IMG/VR virus record: IMGVR_UViG_3300033159_000001 | Location: 1 to 53,747 of that record | Direction: 5' to 3' (one strand) | DNA: 53,747 nucleotides | Source of the DNA: a virus | Shown here: positions 6,730 to 14,412 of the stretch, piece by piece | How the letters are laid out: every line of letters begins with the position of its first letter | Position numbering within the stretch: the stretch's first letter is position 1 | Made by a program: the position numbers and the translations under genes | The notes under the pieces: generated by a model | Told to the model about the DNA's origin: nothing | Database searches by the model: none | Seen by the model: only the letters and a program-made list of their open reading frames with translations

Positions 6730-6751
6730 AATATTCGTTCGCGTATAGAAT
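6724..6751 (+). promoter_or_regulatory. Cro-side early promoter (pR-like)
   Basis: TTGACA at 6724-6729, 16-base spacer, TAGAAT at 6746-6751. The predicted start is around 6758, only about two bases before the ATG at 6760. Confidence 0.7.
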
Positions 6752-6759
6752 TGGCATTC

Positions 6760-6975
6760 ATGAACACGCTAACTCCCTCCCAGCTGCTTGCCGAGATCAA
6801 GTCGATGACCAAACTCGGCGAAAAGGCTATTGGCGACCGGATTGGCTGTTCTCAGCCGACGGTCAATCGAATTCTCAACGGTCAATCGGACTGCAAGTCC
6901 AGCACGTTGATGGCGATCCTGCGGTGGCACGAAGAGCTGCGTGCAGCTGAAGAATCCGGCGAGAAGGTGGCTTAA
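6760..6975 (+). CDS. Cro-like repressor
   Basis: 71 residues. It carries a small helix-turn-helix (GEKAIGDRIGCSQPTVNRIL) nearly parallel to that of the CI-like repressor (TGVPQPTINRIL), as expected for proteins sharing operators. The start is ATG 6760. No Shine-Dalgarno precedes it and the promoter's -10 is nine bases away, so the message is probably leaderless. A terminator follows at 7032. Confidence 0.75.
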   Translation: MNTLTPSQLLAEIKSMTKLGEKAIGDRIGCSQPTVNRILNGQSDCKSSTLMAILRWHEELRAAEESGEKVA

Positions 6976-7031
6976 ATGCCGACCTTCCGCCAAACGGTGG
7001 TCTCCGCGCGTTCCCCCGGACGCGATGGTTT

Positions 7032-7057
7032 GCCCAGCCTTCGGGCTGGGCTTTTTT
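7032..7057 (+). terminator. Rho-independent terminator after the Cro-like gene
   Basis: Stem GCCCAGCC/GGCTGGGC with a short loop, followed by six T. It sits 57 bases after the Cro-like stop and before the replication genes, in the position of lambda tR1. Reading on into replication would need read-through, antitermination or another promoter. Confidence 0.85.
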
Positions 7058-7147
7058 ATGCCTTGTTCGTTCGCTGCTAGCGGGCGGATTGCAGTTTGCA
7101 TGGCGGTTCTCGGCGTCTTGATGGCGCCTTTATTTGGCGCGTCGCAC

Positions 7148-7167
7148 AACCGGTTATTCAACCGGTT
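7148..7167. promoter_or_regulatory. Twin AACCGGTT palindromes
   Basis: Two perfect eight-base palindromes, AACCGGTT at 7148-7155 and 7160-7167, spaced 12 bases centre to centre, 30 bases upstream of the next regulator's ATG. The same-face spacing suggests a binding site for a dimeric regulator. Which protein binds is unknown. Confidence 0.4.
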
Positions 7168-7197
7168 AGGCGATCAAATTTTTCTAAGAAGAACGAT

Positions 7198-7542
7198 ATG
7201 ACCGAACTCGGGCTCGTTGGGGGAGCGGTACATGCCCCTGAATTTTTGCCGGCTGACGAAGTCGCCAGATGCAAGACCTATCGCGAAGCGGTCCGACTTT
7301 CATGGATGCACCGCAGATCGAAGGGAATGACTCAGGCGACTCTCGCCGAGAGAACGGGGTGCTACCCGTCTCACGTTTCGGACTATCTGCACAGGGATGA
7401 CAAGCCGTCGCGTCGTGATCTCCCTGCAGAGCGCCTGGACGCTTGGGCATCGCACGTTGGCAACTGGGGTGTCCATCAATGGCTCGCCCGTCAGGCCAAG
7501 TTGACGTTTATGGAAGAAGTCATCGCACAGAGGGCGGCATGA
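7198..7542 (+). CDS. Helix-turn-helix regulator (possible CII-like)
   Basis: 114 residues from ATG 7198; longer frames reach into the palindrome region without support. Residues about 35-65 form a helix-turn-helix (GMTQATLAERTGCYPSHVSDYL), followed by a helical tail with WGVHQWL. Its position after cro, at the head of the replication operon, parallels cII, but no specific similarity to CII is claimed. Confidence 0.65.
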   Translation: MTELGLVGGAVHAPEFLPADEVARCKTYREAVRLSWMHRRSKGMTQATLAERTGCYPSHVSDYLHRDDKPSRRDLPAERLDAWASHVGNWGVHQWLARQAKLTFMEEVIAQRAA

Positions 7543-7727
7543 ATGCACCCGAACAATCAGCCGAAGACGCCGCGCGTGAAGCGCGTATCGAGTCGTTGGG
7601 CCAGCGAATGGTTATGTCTGCGGACCTGACCGAGCGTGCACATCTGTGGCGCGAGATGCGCGCTGAGATCGAGGCTCGCTCAGTTGAGCAGGTTATCCGG
7701 ATGGAACGCGAGAAGGGGCTGCTGTAA
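7539..7727 (+). CDS. Hypothetical helical protein
   Basis: 62 residues; the ATG overlaps the previous stop (ATGA). Almost entirely charged helix (AREARIESLGQRM...VEQVIRMEREKG). It ends one base into the next gene's start. Function unknown. Confidence 0.6.
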   Translation: MNAPEQSAEDAAREARIESLGQRMVMSADLTERAHLWREMRAEIEARSVEQVIRMEREKGLL

Positions 7728-8542
7728 TGGCTGGTGAGTGGATCAAGATGCGCCATGACCTCGTAGACGATCCTGCGGTTGTGCTCATTGCGAGCAGAAC
7801 CAGCATCGACGAATACGGCGTCGTAGGACGCCTGCAAAAGCTCTGGAGTTGGGCCGATCGTCACACTGTGGACGGTAACGCTATGAGCGTTACACGTTCG
7901 TGGATTGATCGTTACGTTTCGTGTTCTGGCTTCGCAGATGCGATGTTTGAGGCTGATTGGCTTGAGGGCGACGACGGCGCCATCGATATTCCAAAATTTG
8001 AGGTGCACAACGGCGAAAGCGCCAAGAAACGGGCTCTCGGAAACAAACGCGTCGCTTTGTCACGCAACAAGCAACGCGAAGGTAACGCTGGAAGTAACGC
8101 AAATGGTAACGCTGACGGTAACGCACCCAGCGTTACAAAAAGCGTTACCAGAGAAGAGAAGAATAAGAGTAGTAAACAACCCCCCATACCCCCCATGGGG
8201 GGCGAAACCGAGGGAACGAAAAAACGGCCAATCGTCGCGCTGAAGACTTTCCTCGAGCAATGCAAGGAAAAAAGCGAAAAGCCGATTCTGGAAAGCGATA
8301 CGGTTTTTGACTACGCGACGAAGACTGGTATTCCGGATGACTTCCTCCGGCTGCACTGGCTCGAATTCAAGGCGCGCTACTGCGAAGAGGGCGCCAAGCG
8401 GTACAAGGACTGGCGTTCGGTGTTCCGCAAGTCGGTGCGCGGAAACTGGTTCAAGCTCTGGTGGATCGGTGCTGACGGCAGCTGCGCGCTGACAACGGTC
8501 GGCGAGCAGGCGAAGCGTGCGCACGGGAGAGATGCCGCATGA
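7727..8542 (+). CDS. O-like replication initiation protein containing the origin repeats
   Basis: 271 residues. The N-terminus (about 1-105) begins MAGEWIKMRHDLVDDP and has a winged-helix look, like phage replication initiators. A low-complexity linker (about 119-142; GNAG, SNAN, GNAD, GNAP, SVTK, SVTR) is encoded by 12-base DNA iterons. The C-terminal part (about 165-271; DFLRLHWLEFKARY...YKDWRSVFRKSVRGNW) resembles DnaT/O-type domains that contact the helicase. It lies directly upstream of a DnaB gene. An origin placed inside the initiator gene is the lambda O arrangement. Confidence 0.75.
   Translation: MAGEWIKMRHDLVDDPAVVLIASRTSIDEYGVVGRLQKLWSWADRHTVDGNAMSVTRSWIDRYVSCSGFADAMFEADWLEGDDGAIDIPKFEVHNGESAKKRALGNKRVALSRNKQREGNAGSNANGNADGNAPSVTKSVTREEKNKSSKQPPIPPMGGETEGTKKRPIVALKTFLEQCKEKSEKPILESDTVFDYATKTGIPDDFLRLHWLEFKARYCEEGAKRYKDWRSVFRKSVRGNWFKLWWIGADGSCALTTVGEQAKRAHGRDAA
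8081..8149. other. Candidate replication origin: 12-base iterons
   Basis: GGTAACGC or AGTAACGC occurs at 8081, 8093, 8105 and 8117, exactly 12 bases apart. Two inverted copies (GCGTTAC at 8130, GCGTTACC at 8142) are again 12 apart. An A/G-rich stretch (8150-8177) follows and could be the unwinding region. A further copy and an inverted copy lie at 7874 and 7887. The repeats sit within the initiator gene, as in lambdoid origins. Confidence 0.7.
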
Positions 8543-9936
8543 ACGCCCCCGAAAGATTCGAAGAAGAAGGCGGTCTGCGGACGCCGCCGCACAGCGTCGA
8601 GATGGAGCAATCGGTGCTCGGCGCGCTGATGATCGACAACGACGCGATCGACATGCTCTCCGGGCTGAGCGCCCAGCATTTCTACCGCTACCAGCACCGG
8701 ATCATCTTTGAGCACATCACGAAGATGATCGTGGCGCGTCGGCCGGCAGACATCATGACCGTCTACGAGTCGATCTGTACGGCCGGCAAGGACATGGAGT
8801 GTAGTCTGGCCTATCTCAACGCGCTGGTCGCGAATACGCCTGGTGCGGGCAACATCGCGCGATACGCCGAGATCGTGATCAATCGCTGGAAGCTTCGCGG
8901 CGTGATTTCTGCTGCCGACGAGGTCAGTTCGATTGCGTACAACCCGGGCGGCAGGGAGGTCGACGACATCATCGGCGAGGCTCAGACGAAGCTTGAGTCG
9001 CTGTCGGAACTGACTTCGGATGCTCCGAAGCTGATCGCCGAGAGCCTGCCGGAACTGCTTACCGACATCGACGAGCAATACCACAGCGGGACCACATCGA
9101 AGACGGTTGTCCCGACCGGCTTCAAGACTCTCGACTGGCGGCTCGACGGCGGCCTGCGTGGTGGTGAGCTTGTGGTGGTGGCAGGACGGCCCGCCATGGG
9201 CAAGACAGCGCTCGCGATGGGCATCGCGGACAACGTGGCGGACAACATCGGGCCGGTATGTGTCTTTTCGATCGAGATGCCGTCGAAGCAACTCAACATG
9301 CGTTCGATCGCCAGGCATGGGGGAATCCCGGTTTCCAGGCTGAAAGACGGATCGAAGCTCGAGGACGGCGATTGGCCGAAGATCACCAGCGCCGTCCAGC
9401 ACCTGACTGAGTTGCCCGTCTACGTGGACGAATCGAGCGTCATTTCTCTGTCGGACATCGTCAGTCGTAGCCGGTCGATGAAGCGTCGGAACGGCCTTTC
9501 GATGGTCGTGATCGACTATCTCGGGCTGGTGAAGCTCGGCAAAGAGGAACGTCACGACCTACAGATCGGCGCTATTACGCGCGGTCTGAAGTTGCTCGCC
9601 AAGCAACTCGACGTGCCTGTGGTGCTGTTATCGCAACTCAATCGCGAGCTCGAGCGCCGCCCCAACAAGCGGCCCATGGTTTCCGATCTTCGTGACTCCG
9701 GCGCGATCGAGCAGGACGCCGACATCATCATTTTTCTGTACCGCGACGAGGTCTATCACGAGGACACGCCAGACAAGGGCGTCGCCGAAGCGATCGTCGC
9801 CAAGCAGCGTAACGGCTCGCTCGGTACTGCGCATCTCGCGTTCATTGCCGATCAGGCGAAATTCGGAAATCTGCAGGGCGGCTATATCACGGTGCCCCGT
9901 ACTAAGCCACGACCATCTAGAGGTTTTGACGAATGA
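8539..9936 (+). CDS. dnaB: DnaB-like replicative helicase
   Basis: 465 residues. The N-terminal DnaB domain (about 12-110; HSVEMEQSVLGALM) is followed by the RecA-fold helicase domain with Walker A AGRPAMGKTA (about 215-225), SIEMPSKQLNMR, Walker B-like MVVIDYLGL, and LLSQLNRELERRPNKRP...SDLRDSGAIEQDAD, all DnaB signatures. It should unwind DNA at the fork as a hexamer and be loaded by the upstream O-like protein. The start overlaps the preceding stop (ATGA). Confidence 0.95.
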   Translation: MNAPERFEEEGGLRTPPHSVEMEQSVLGALMIDNDAIDMLSGLSAQHFYRYQHRIIFEHITKMIVARRPADIMTVYESICTAGKDMECSLAYLNALVANTPGAGNIARYAEIVINRWKLRGVISAADEVSSIAYNPGGREVDDIIGEAQTKLESLSELTSDAPKLIAESLPELLTDIDEQYHSGTTSKTVVPTGFKTLDWRLDGGLRGGELVVVAGRPAMGKTALAMGIADNVADNIGPVCVFSIEMPSKQLNMRSIARHGGIPVSRLKDGSKLEDGDWPKITSAVQHLTELPVYVDESSVISLSDIVSRSRSMKRRNGLSMVVIDYLGLVKLGKEERHDLQIGAITRGLKLLAKQLDVPVVLLSQLNRELERRPNKRPMVSDLRDSGAIEQDADIIIFLYRDEVYHEDTPDKGVAEAIVAKQRNGSLGTAHLAFIADQAKFGNLQGGYITVPRTKPRPSRGFDE

Positions 9937-10469
9937 GCACGATCGAAACCGAATTCGACATCGCACCGGCGATCATCTCTGCCGATTATCTCGGCGCCCG
10001 AATGATGACCGTGAACATTCTGGCGCTGGATCTTGGCACGCAACTCGGCTGGTCGACGCGCGACGCGAACGGCCGCATTCGCCACGGATCGGTCAGTTTC
10101 CATGCAAAGCGGAATGACGGCCCGGGACAGCGATGGCTGCGCTTCACTGCGCATCTGTCAGCGCTGAAGCGCGAGGTGGGCGAATTTCACGTCTGCTACT
10201 ACGAGGACGTGAAGCGGCACGCTGGAACTCAGGCCGCGCACGCGTACGGCGCGTTCGAATCTCACCTGCAGGTCTTTTGCGACATCAACCGGATTCGCCT
10301 GGAGGCGGTAGGCGTTGGCCAGATCAAGAAAAGCTGGACGGGAAACGGCGCAGCGAAGAAAGAATCGATGATCGCCGAAGCGCATCGCCGCGGATTCAAT
10401 CCGGCGGATGACAACGCTGCCGACAGCCTGGCAATTCTTCACTACGGCATGGCACGGGAGATTGTATGA
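9933..10469 (+). CDS. RuvC-like Holliday junction resolvase
   Basis: 178 residues with a RuvC/RNase H-like pattern: first-strand acidic residue in ILALDLGTQLGW (about 30-41), an acidic YYED near residue 90, and a C-terminal DDNAADSLAIL (about 158-168) supplying further acidic ligands. It is presumed to resolve branched DNA before packaging. The ATG overlaps the helicase stop. Confidence 0.8.
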   Translation: MSTIETEFDIAPAIISADYLGARMMTVNILALDLGTQLGWSTRDANGRIRHGSVSFHAKRNDGPGQRWLRFTAHLSALKREVGEFHVCYYEDVKRHAGTQAAHAYGAFESHLQVFCDINRIRLEAVGVGQIKKSWTGNGAAKKESMIAEAHRRGFNPADDNAADSLAILHYGMAREIV

Positions 10470-11080
10470 GCGGAAAACCGGGATTAAAAGCCATTCCCTG
10501 GACGCCGGAACAGGATGAGTCGCTTCGTCAGATCTGGCCGACGGACAAACGCATCAAGGCAAACATGGATCTGTTCGGGGAACACACGTACGGAGCGATT
10601 ATGACGCGCGCGTACGAACTCGAACTGGGGAAGCGCCCGAACTGCCCGCGAGGACAGTCTCCGATCGCGTGGAAATTGGTTGAGTACCAACTCAAGCGCA
10701 ATCCGTTGAATCGGTACCGTGCGGCGGAGCGCGCCAATCTGGATCCGGCGACAGCCCATAAGGTTTTGACGCTCGCTCACGCCGAACGTCGCGTGCACAT
10801 ATTCGACTGGGAACGTCGGACTAAGACAAGTGCGCTGATTCCTGTCTACAAGCTTGGCGACGGTGTCGATAAGCCAAAGCCTCCAAAACTGAGCAACGTG
10901 GAAAAAACGAGGCGCGCGAGAGAGAGGGATAAACGCCGCCGTATCTTTGCCGGCGAATCGGTTCAGGGATTCAATCCTTTCGTAACCGCCATCGGTCAGG
11001 CTCGCGCACCCGATGGCGGCAGTGGGCGAGTCTTTCAGCAGTCAATGAGCCTGCGCGACTTCGACGAGGAGGCCGCATGA
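10466..11080 (+). CDS. Putative DNA-binding early protein
   Basis: 204 residues. The N-terminus (about 10-55; WTPEQDESLRQIWPTDKRI...TYGAIMTRAYELEL) resembles SANT/GcrA-type DNA-binding helices. The middle (about 75-110) looks winged-helix-like and the last 60 residues are very basic, then acidic. Its place between resolvase and NinB suggests a replication or recombination role, not established. Confidence 0.6.
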   Translation: MSGKPGLKAIPWTPEQDESLRQIWPTDKRIKANMDLFGEHTYGAIMTRAYELELGKRPNCPRGQSPIAWKLVEYQLKRNPLNRYRAAERANLDPATAHKVLTLAHAERRVHIFDWERRTKTSALIPVYKLGDGVDKPKPPKLSNVEKTRRARERDKRRRIFAGESVQGFNPFVTAIGQARAPDGGSGRVFQQSMSLRDFDEEAA

Positions 11081-11250
11081 AGCGGATCACGAAAGACATG
11101 GTCAAGAGCGGCGGCTGGCGGTACTGCTGCGTCTGCCGGCGCAACGGCCCGCGCGTAAAGGCTCATTGGGAGCACGAGGGGCGCGAGTACTGCGACGAGC
11201 ACAAGCCGGTTCAGGCGCCTGTGTCGGCGGCGCGGGAGGCGCGAGTATGA
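11077..11250 (+). CDS. Small zinc-ribbon-like protein
   Basis: 57 residues. It has a Cys-Cys-x-x-Cys knuckle (YCCVC) and a second C-x-x-H (CDEH) 22 residues later, consistent with one zinc site. Start and stop overlap both neighbours. Function unknown. Confidence 0.6.
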   Translation: MKRITKDMVKSGGWRYCCVCRRNGPRVKAHWEHEGREYCDEHKPVQAPVSAAREARV

Positions 11251-11546
11251 AGTGGCCTTTCTATTTCGGCATTCCCGGTCGCGATCTTCCCGCGTGGCTG
11301 TGCGTCGTGGCACCGATACCGGAGTATGAATCGATCGCCAATGTCGGACGCGTCGCGTGGAATCAGTTTTCTCTGGTCTGGAACTGGAAGCGTCGGTACG
11401 TCATCCGCAGCCTTTTCGGGATGTGTCCTATTCGGCTCGAAGAGGTCCGGCATTGTGTCATCACATTCCATTCGCCCGAGGGGTCAAACAATGTCGCGTA
11501 CATCGACGTTCGCCCGCTGATCTGCGCAATTGGACCTTTCCTATGA
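11247..11546 (+). CDS. Hypothetical protein
   Basis: 99 residues, aromatic-rich (MKWPFYFGIPGRDLPAWLC...). ATG 11247 overlaps the previous stop and its own stop overlaps ninB. The composition suggests a globular or membrane-associated protein without a clear span. No family recognised. Confidence 0.6.
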   Translation: MKWPFYFGIPGRDLPAWLCVVAPIPEYESIANVGRVAWNQFSLVWNWKRRYVIRSLFGMCPIRLEEVRHCVITFHSPEGSNNVAYIDVRPLICAIGPFL

Positions 11547-11968
11547 GTGCGCGGCTCTACAAGGAGTTCGTGCTGAACGGACCGGCTGTCTGGCAGCTCG
11601 TCAAGGAGCTGATCCGCGAGCACGCCAGAGCATACATCGAGCGCGGCACGCCGCTGAGGCTGATCCTGACCACGGAAGAGCGCAAGCGGACGCTAGAGCA
11701 GAACGGGCGCTACTGGTCGAAAGCGGTTCTGGGAGCGATCGCCGAGCAAGTGTGGATCGACGGCAAGCAATACCCGGAAGAGGTATGGCACGAGGAGTTC
11801 GCCGAACGCTACTGCCCGCGAATCGAGATCACGCTGCCGAGCGGCCAGATTTTCTCTCGTCGGAAGTCGACCAGTGAAATGACCGTGAAGGAGTTTTCGG
11901 AGTACGTGCAGCGCGTGGAAGTGCATGCAGCGACGCAATTGGGCGTCGAGTTCGATTCGATGAATTAA
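11543..11968 (+). CDS. ninB: NinB-family recombination protein
   Basis: 141 residues. The family pattern is clear: LILTTEERKRTLEQNGRYWSK, EEVWHEEFAERYCP, then STSEMTVKEFSEYVQRVEVHAATQLGV at the C-terminus. Lambda NinB (Orf) binds single-stranded DNA and helps RecBCD-independent recombination. The start is ATG 11543, overlapping the previous gene's stop; the longer frame upstream is not supported. Confidence 0.9.
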   Translation: MSARLYKEFVLNGPAVWQLVKELIREHARAYIERGTPLRLILTTEERKRTLEQNGRYWSKAVLGAIAEQVWIDGKQYPEEVWHEEFAERYCPRIEITLPSGQIFSRRKSTSEMTVKEFSEYVQRVEVHAATQLGVEFDSMN

Positions 11969-11996
11969 CCCGCAGTACCAACCCAAGGAGCAGGCA

Positions 11997-12419
11997 GTGA
12001 CTCACGCATACATCGGCACCAAGATCATTACGGCATGGCCTGAATCCCGTCCGAACGGCGAAGGCTACGCAGTCACGTATCCGGATGGCTATACGAGCTG
12101 GTCGCCTAAAGCTACTTTCGAAGAAGCGTATCGCGTCGTCGAAGGCGACGACCAGAAACTGTCGTTCGGCGACGCGCTGGTTTTTCTGAAGGCTGGTCGG
12201 CGCGTATCTCGCGGTGCTTGGCCCGCCAGTGTGTTTGTCTATCACGTGGCTGCTGATGCTTACATCGCGCGCTCAGAGGTGGCGAAAACTCACTTTGGTG
12301 ATGGTGCGCTAGTGCCATATAAGGCGTATCTCGCGATCAAACAGGCCGACAACGAAGTGTGCGTATTCGTGCCGGGCATGGATTCGCTGCTTGCGGAAGA
12401 TTGGCGCGTCGTCGCGTAA
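11997..12419 (+). CDS. Protein with C-terminal Tad2-like (DUF2829) domain
   Basis: 140 residues from GTG 11997 with AAGGAG upstream. Residues about 1-50 form a small module common in phage and Burkholderia proteins (YIGTKIITAWP...YAVTYPDGYTSWSPK). Residues about 55-140 match the DUF2829 pattern: LSFGDALVFLKAGRRVSRGAW, a central YLAIKQADNEV, and LLAEDWRVV at the end. Tad2 proteins of this family block Thoeris immunity by binding the cyclic ADP-ribose-type signal. The domain assignment is good; anti-Thoeris activity is inference because the family may have other roles. Confidence 0.7.
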   Translation: MTHAYIGTKIITAWPESRPNGEGYAVTYPDGYTSWSPKATFEEAYRVVEGDDQKLSFGDALVFLKAGRRVSRGAWPASVFVYHVAADAYIARSEVAKTHFGDGALVPYKAYLAIKQADNEVCVFVPGMDSLLAEDWRVVA

Positions 12420-12506
12420 CTCGAAACCCCGTGGCGGCAAGTGCTTGGGGCAGCGGAAGTAGCGCGTAAGACCCTAGGCGGCACGAATCGATTGGAGAAA
12501 GTGGGC

Positions 12507-12830
12507 ATGAAACTCTGCAAAGACTGCAAATTTGGTCCAAAGCCGTTTCAGATTGATTTCACGACGGGCCACACGGCCTATTGCTCGCATCCGAATGCAC
12601 CAGTCGATCCTGTCTTTGGAAACAAAGACGGCTCTTTCCAGTTAATGCGATCGGTCAATTGCCTGGTCGATCATTGCGGGCCGAACGGAGACTGGTTCGA
12701 AGAAGCACCCTCTTGCCAGCCACCAGTCGAGCCGAAGCGCGAGCGTGACTATGCTGGTACATACGGCGGCACCGATGACGTCGTGCGGCGTACCGGCTTC
12801 CTTGAGCGCATGTTCGGGAGGTGGCTCTGA
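12507..12830 (+). CDS. Cys-rich small protein, paralogue A
   Basis: 107 residues from ATG 12507 with GGAG upstream. It begins MKLCKDCKF, has further Cys/His pairs (YCSHP, NCLVDHCGP) and then 'WFEE'. The next gene begins with nearly the same motif, so the two look like tandem paralogues. Zinc binding is likely; function unknown. Confidence 0.65.
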   Translation: MKLCKDCKFGPKPFQIDFTTGHTAYCSHPNAPVDPVFGNKDGSFQLMRSVNCLVDHCGPNGDWFEEAPSCQPPVEPKRERDYAGTYGGTDDVVRRTGFLERMFGRWL

Positions 12831-13099
12831 TGAAGTTCTGCAAAGACTGCAAGCACTTCGAGCCGGAGTTTAGTTGCGATGGTGGCTCGCTACTGCCGGG
12901 TTTCTTCTATTACAGAGAGCCGCTCTGCAAGCATCCAGATGGCGCGAAAGAAGTAATAGACCGCGTCAAAGGGGATCATAGGTGGCTGAACATGGGGTGC
13001 AAATTTAACAGAGACAGTGAAGATGCCTGCGGTCCGAGGGCTAAGTGGTTCGAACCCGCCAATCTGGACGGTCGGCTGGCGATGCTGGAGAACGACTGA
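12830..13099 (+). CDS. Cys-rich small protein, paralogue B
   Basis: 89 residues. ATG 12830 overlaps the previous stop; an in-frame GTG nine bases earlier is less likely. It begins MKFCKDCKHFE and keeps LCKHP, GCKF, CGP and KWFEP in the same order as paralogue A. Confidence 0.65.
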   Translation: MKFCKDCKHFEPEFSCDGGSLLPGFFYYREPLCKHPDGAKEVIDRVKGDHRWLNMGCKFNRDSEDACGPRAKWFEPANLDGRLAMLEND

Positions 13100-13263
13100 T
13101 GATCGAGATCAAACCCGCCGTTGAGCAGAAAGCCTGCGGAAACGATGACTGCCGTGATTTGACCGACGACTGCACTTAGGTCGTCGATAAGGTCCATTGC
13201 TGGCTGTACGACCCCGCTCGTGGGATGTGTCCGTTTTTGCGCAAGGACGGCGATGACCGCTAG
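13099..13263 (+). pseudogene. Cys-rich mini-gene interrupted by an in-frame TAG
   Basis: The frame starting at ATG 13099 reads 26 codons (MIEIKPAVEQKACGNDDCRD...) to TAG at 13177-13179. It then continues openly in the same frame for 27 codons (VVDKVHCWLYDPARGMCPFL...) to a second TAG at 13261. Cys content continues across the stop, as expected of one small zinc protein broken by a single base change. It may be nonfunctional, read through in a suppressor host, or reflect a sequencing error. Confidence 0.55.
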
Positions 13264-13591
13264 GTTGATCTTCCCGAAAACACTCACCTATCGGAACAAG
13301 CGCATCCGCGACTCCGCGCGCGACGAGGAATGTCTAGTGCGTCTGCCGGGCGCGTGCCTGTGCAATCCGGAAGCGACTATCTGGAGTCACTACCGCGGCG
13401 GCGCGGGCGGCAAGGGCGGCGCGCTAAAGGCTGATGACCTGTGCGGCGCCTACGCGTGCACGGCGTGCGATGCGGTGTACGACGGGCAACGGCCGCCGCC
13501 GGCGGGGATGACTTACGACGAGGTTGTTGCGGCGTGGCACGAAGGGCACATCCGGTCGATCGTTCGTCTGCATGAAAAGGGCGTCATATGA
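13253..13591 (+). CDS. YbcO-like (DUF1364) nuclease
   Basis: 112 residues from ATG 13253. It has the family pattern YRNKRIRDSARDEECLVRLPG...C, then WSHYRGG...KADDL, and CGAYACTACDAVYDG with Cys/His metal ligands, as in the E. coli DLP12 prophage protein YbcO, an HNH-like putative nuclease. Such genes lie in the nin-like region of lambdoid phages, as here. Confidence 0.8.
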   Translation: MTARLIFPKTLTYRNKRIRDSARDEECLVRLPGACLCNPEATIWSHYRGGAGGKGGALKADDLCGAYACTACDAVYDGQRPPPAGMTYDEVVAAWHEGHIRSIVRLHEKGVI

Positions 13592-13800
13592 CGGATCTGC
13601 GGCGCGGAGACTTTCGTGATCCGGCGGTCATCGTCGAAGAGCGCCAGTCACGCACCTGTGCCGGCTGCATCTACCTGAGAACCGACAGACTGTTTAACAC
13701 TGCGGCGGTGGCGTGCCGCAAGCGAAAACGCAAAGCCGAGCTGTGCATTGAAAAGATGAAGCGGTGCGAACTATACGATGACGGGAGCAAGCAGAAATGA
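13588..13800 (+). CDS. Small Cys-rich basic protein
   Basis: 70 residues, ATG overlapping the previous stop. Two C-x-x-C-like pairs (CAGC, then CRKRKRKAELC) and a late Cys (KRCELYDD) suggest zinc binding. Function unknown. Confidence 0.6.
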   Translation: MTDLRRGDFRDPAVIVEERQSRTCAGCIYLRTDRLFNTAAVACRKRKRKAELCIEKMKRCELYDDGSKQK

Positions 13801-14387
13801 CGAACGGCGCGAAGCACGACGGGATATTCAAGGACGCCAAGGAAGCGATCGTTTTTGCGCTTCATTTCTCCGACCAGCAATACGCCAAGTCGCCGATGGC
13901 GATGTTTCTCGCGCGCGGGGCGCACGGTAGCGGACGCGGTCTATCTGGTCTGGATGGCTCCGGTCAGGCTGGGATGGTAATGGCCGAGATAACCCGACTG
14001 AACTACGCGGAGGCGCTGACATTGATCGCGCGTTGCAGCGCAAAGCGGCTTCGTTGCACATGCGGCGCGCCTTGTTGCAGCAAATGGGCGCCTAACCCGA
14101 TCTGGACGATGGCGACGAGCCAACTATGCGATGTGAGCCTGTCAGCGGTGGGCACCGGCATGTCGACACGGGCAATCCGGCTCGCGTCCACGGAGAAGTT
14201 CTTCGGCCAGAAGCTGAGCATTCAGGACATCGCCGACTTCTGCAGCGTCTCGCGCAAGACAGCCGGCGAGCACAACGCGAAGATAAAGGAATTTCTAAAA
14301 GACCTGGAGGGGCTCGCGTGGTTTAACTTCACCGACATGATGGAAAGCGCCGGCATGCTTATTCGGGATCACGAATCTACAGTTTGA
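13797..14387 (+). CDS. Putative late-gene regulator (Q-like antiterminator candidate)
   Basis: 196 residues. A Cys cluster (CSAKRLRCTCGAPCC, about 81-95) precedes a helix-turn-helix-like stretch (LSIQDIADFCSVSRKTAGEH, about 140-160). It is the last gene of the rightward early operon. A strong promoter followed at once by a terminator begins at its stop codon, the exact layout of lambda Q, pR' and tR'. I infer a Q-type role from position and zinc/HTH features; sequence similarity to known Q families is not evident to me. Confidence 0.5.
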   Translation: MTNGAKHDGIFKDAKEAIVFALHFSDQQYAKSPMAMFLARGAHGSGRGLSGLDGSGQAGMVMAEITRLNYAEALTLIARCSAKRLRCTCGAPCCSKWAPNPIWTMATSQLCDVSLSAVGTGMSTRAIRLASTEKFFGQKLSIQDIADFCSVSRKTAGEHNAKIKEFLKDLEGLAWFNFTDMMESAGMLIRDHESTV

Positions 14388-14412
14388 CTACGCAAAAAAT
14401 GAGTAATATCAT
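14384..14412 (+). promoter_or_regulatory. Late promoter (pR'-like)
   Basis: TTGACT at 14384-14389, exact 17-base spacer, TATCAT at 14407-14412, AT-rich surroundings. The predicted start is near 14419. A terminator lies about 27 bases downstream. Confidence 0.75.

Noticed and set aside
8081-8149. Short regularly spaced repeats as a possible CRISPR array
   Set aside because: The unit is eight bases with four-base gaps inside a coding region; this is an iteron array, not CRISPR. No CRISPR array was seen in the window.
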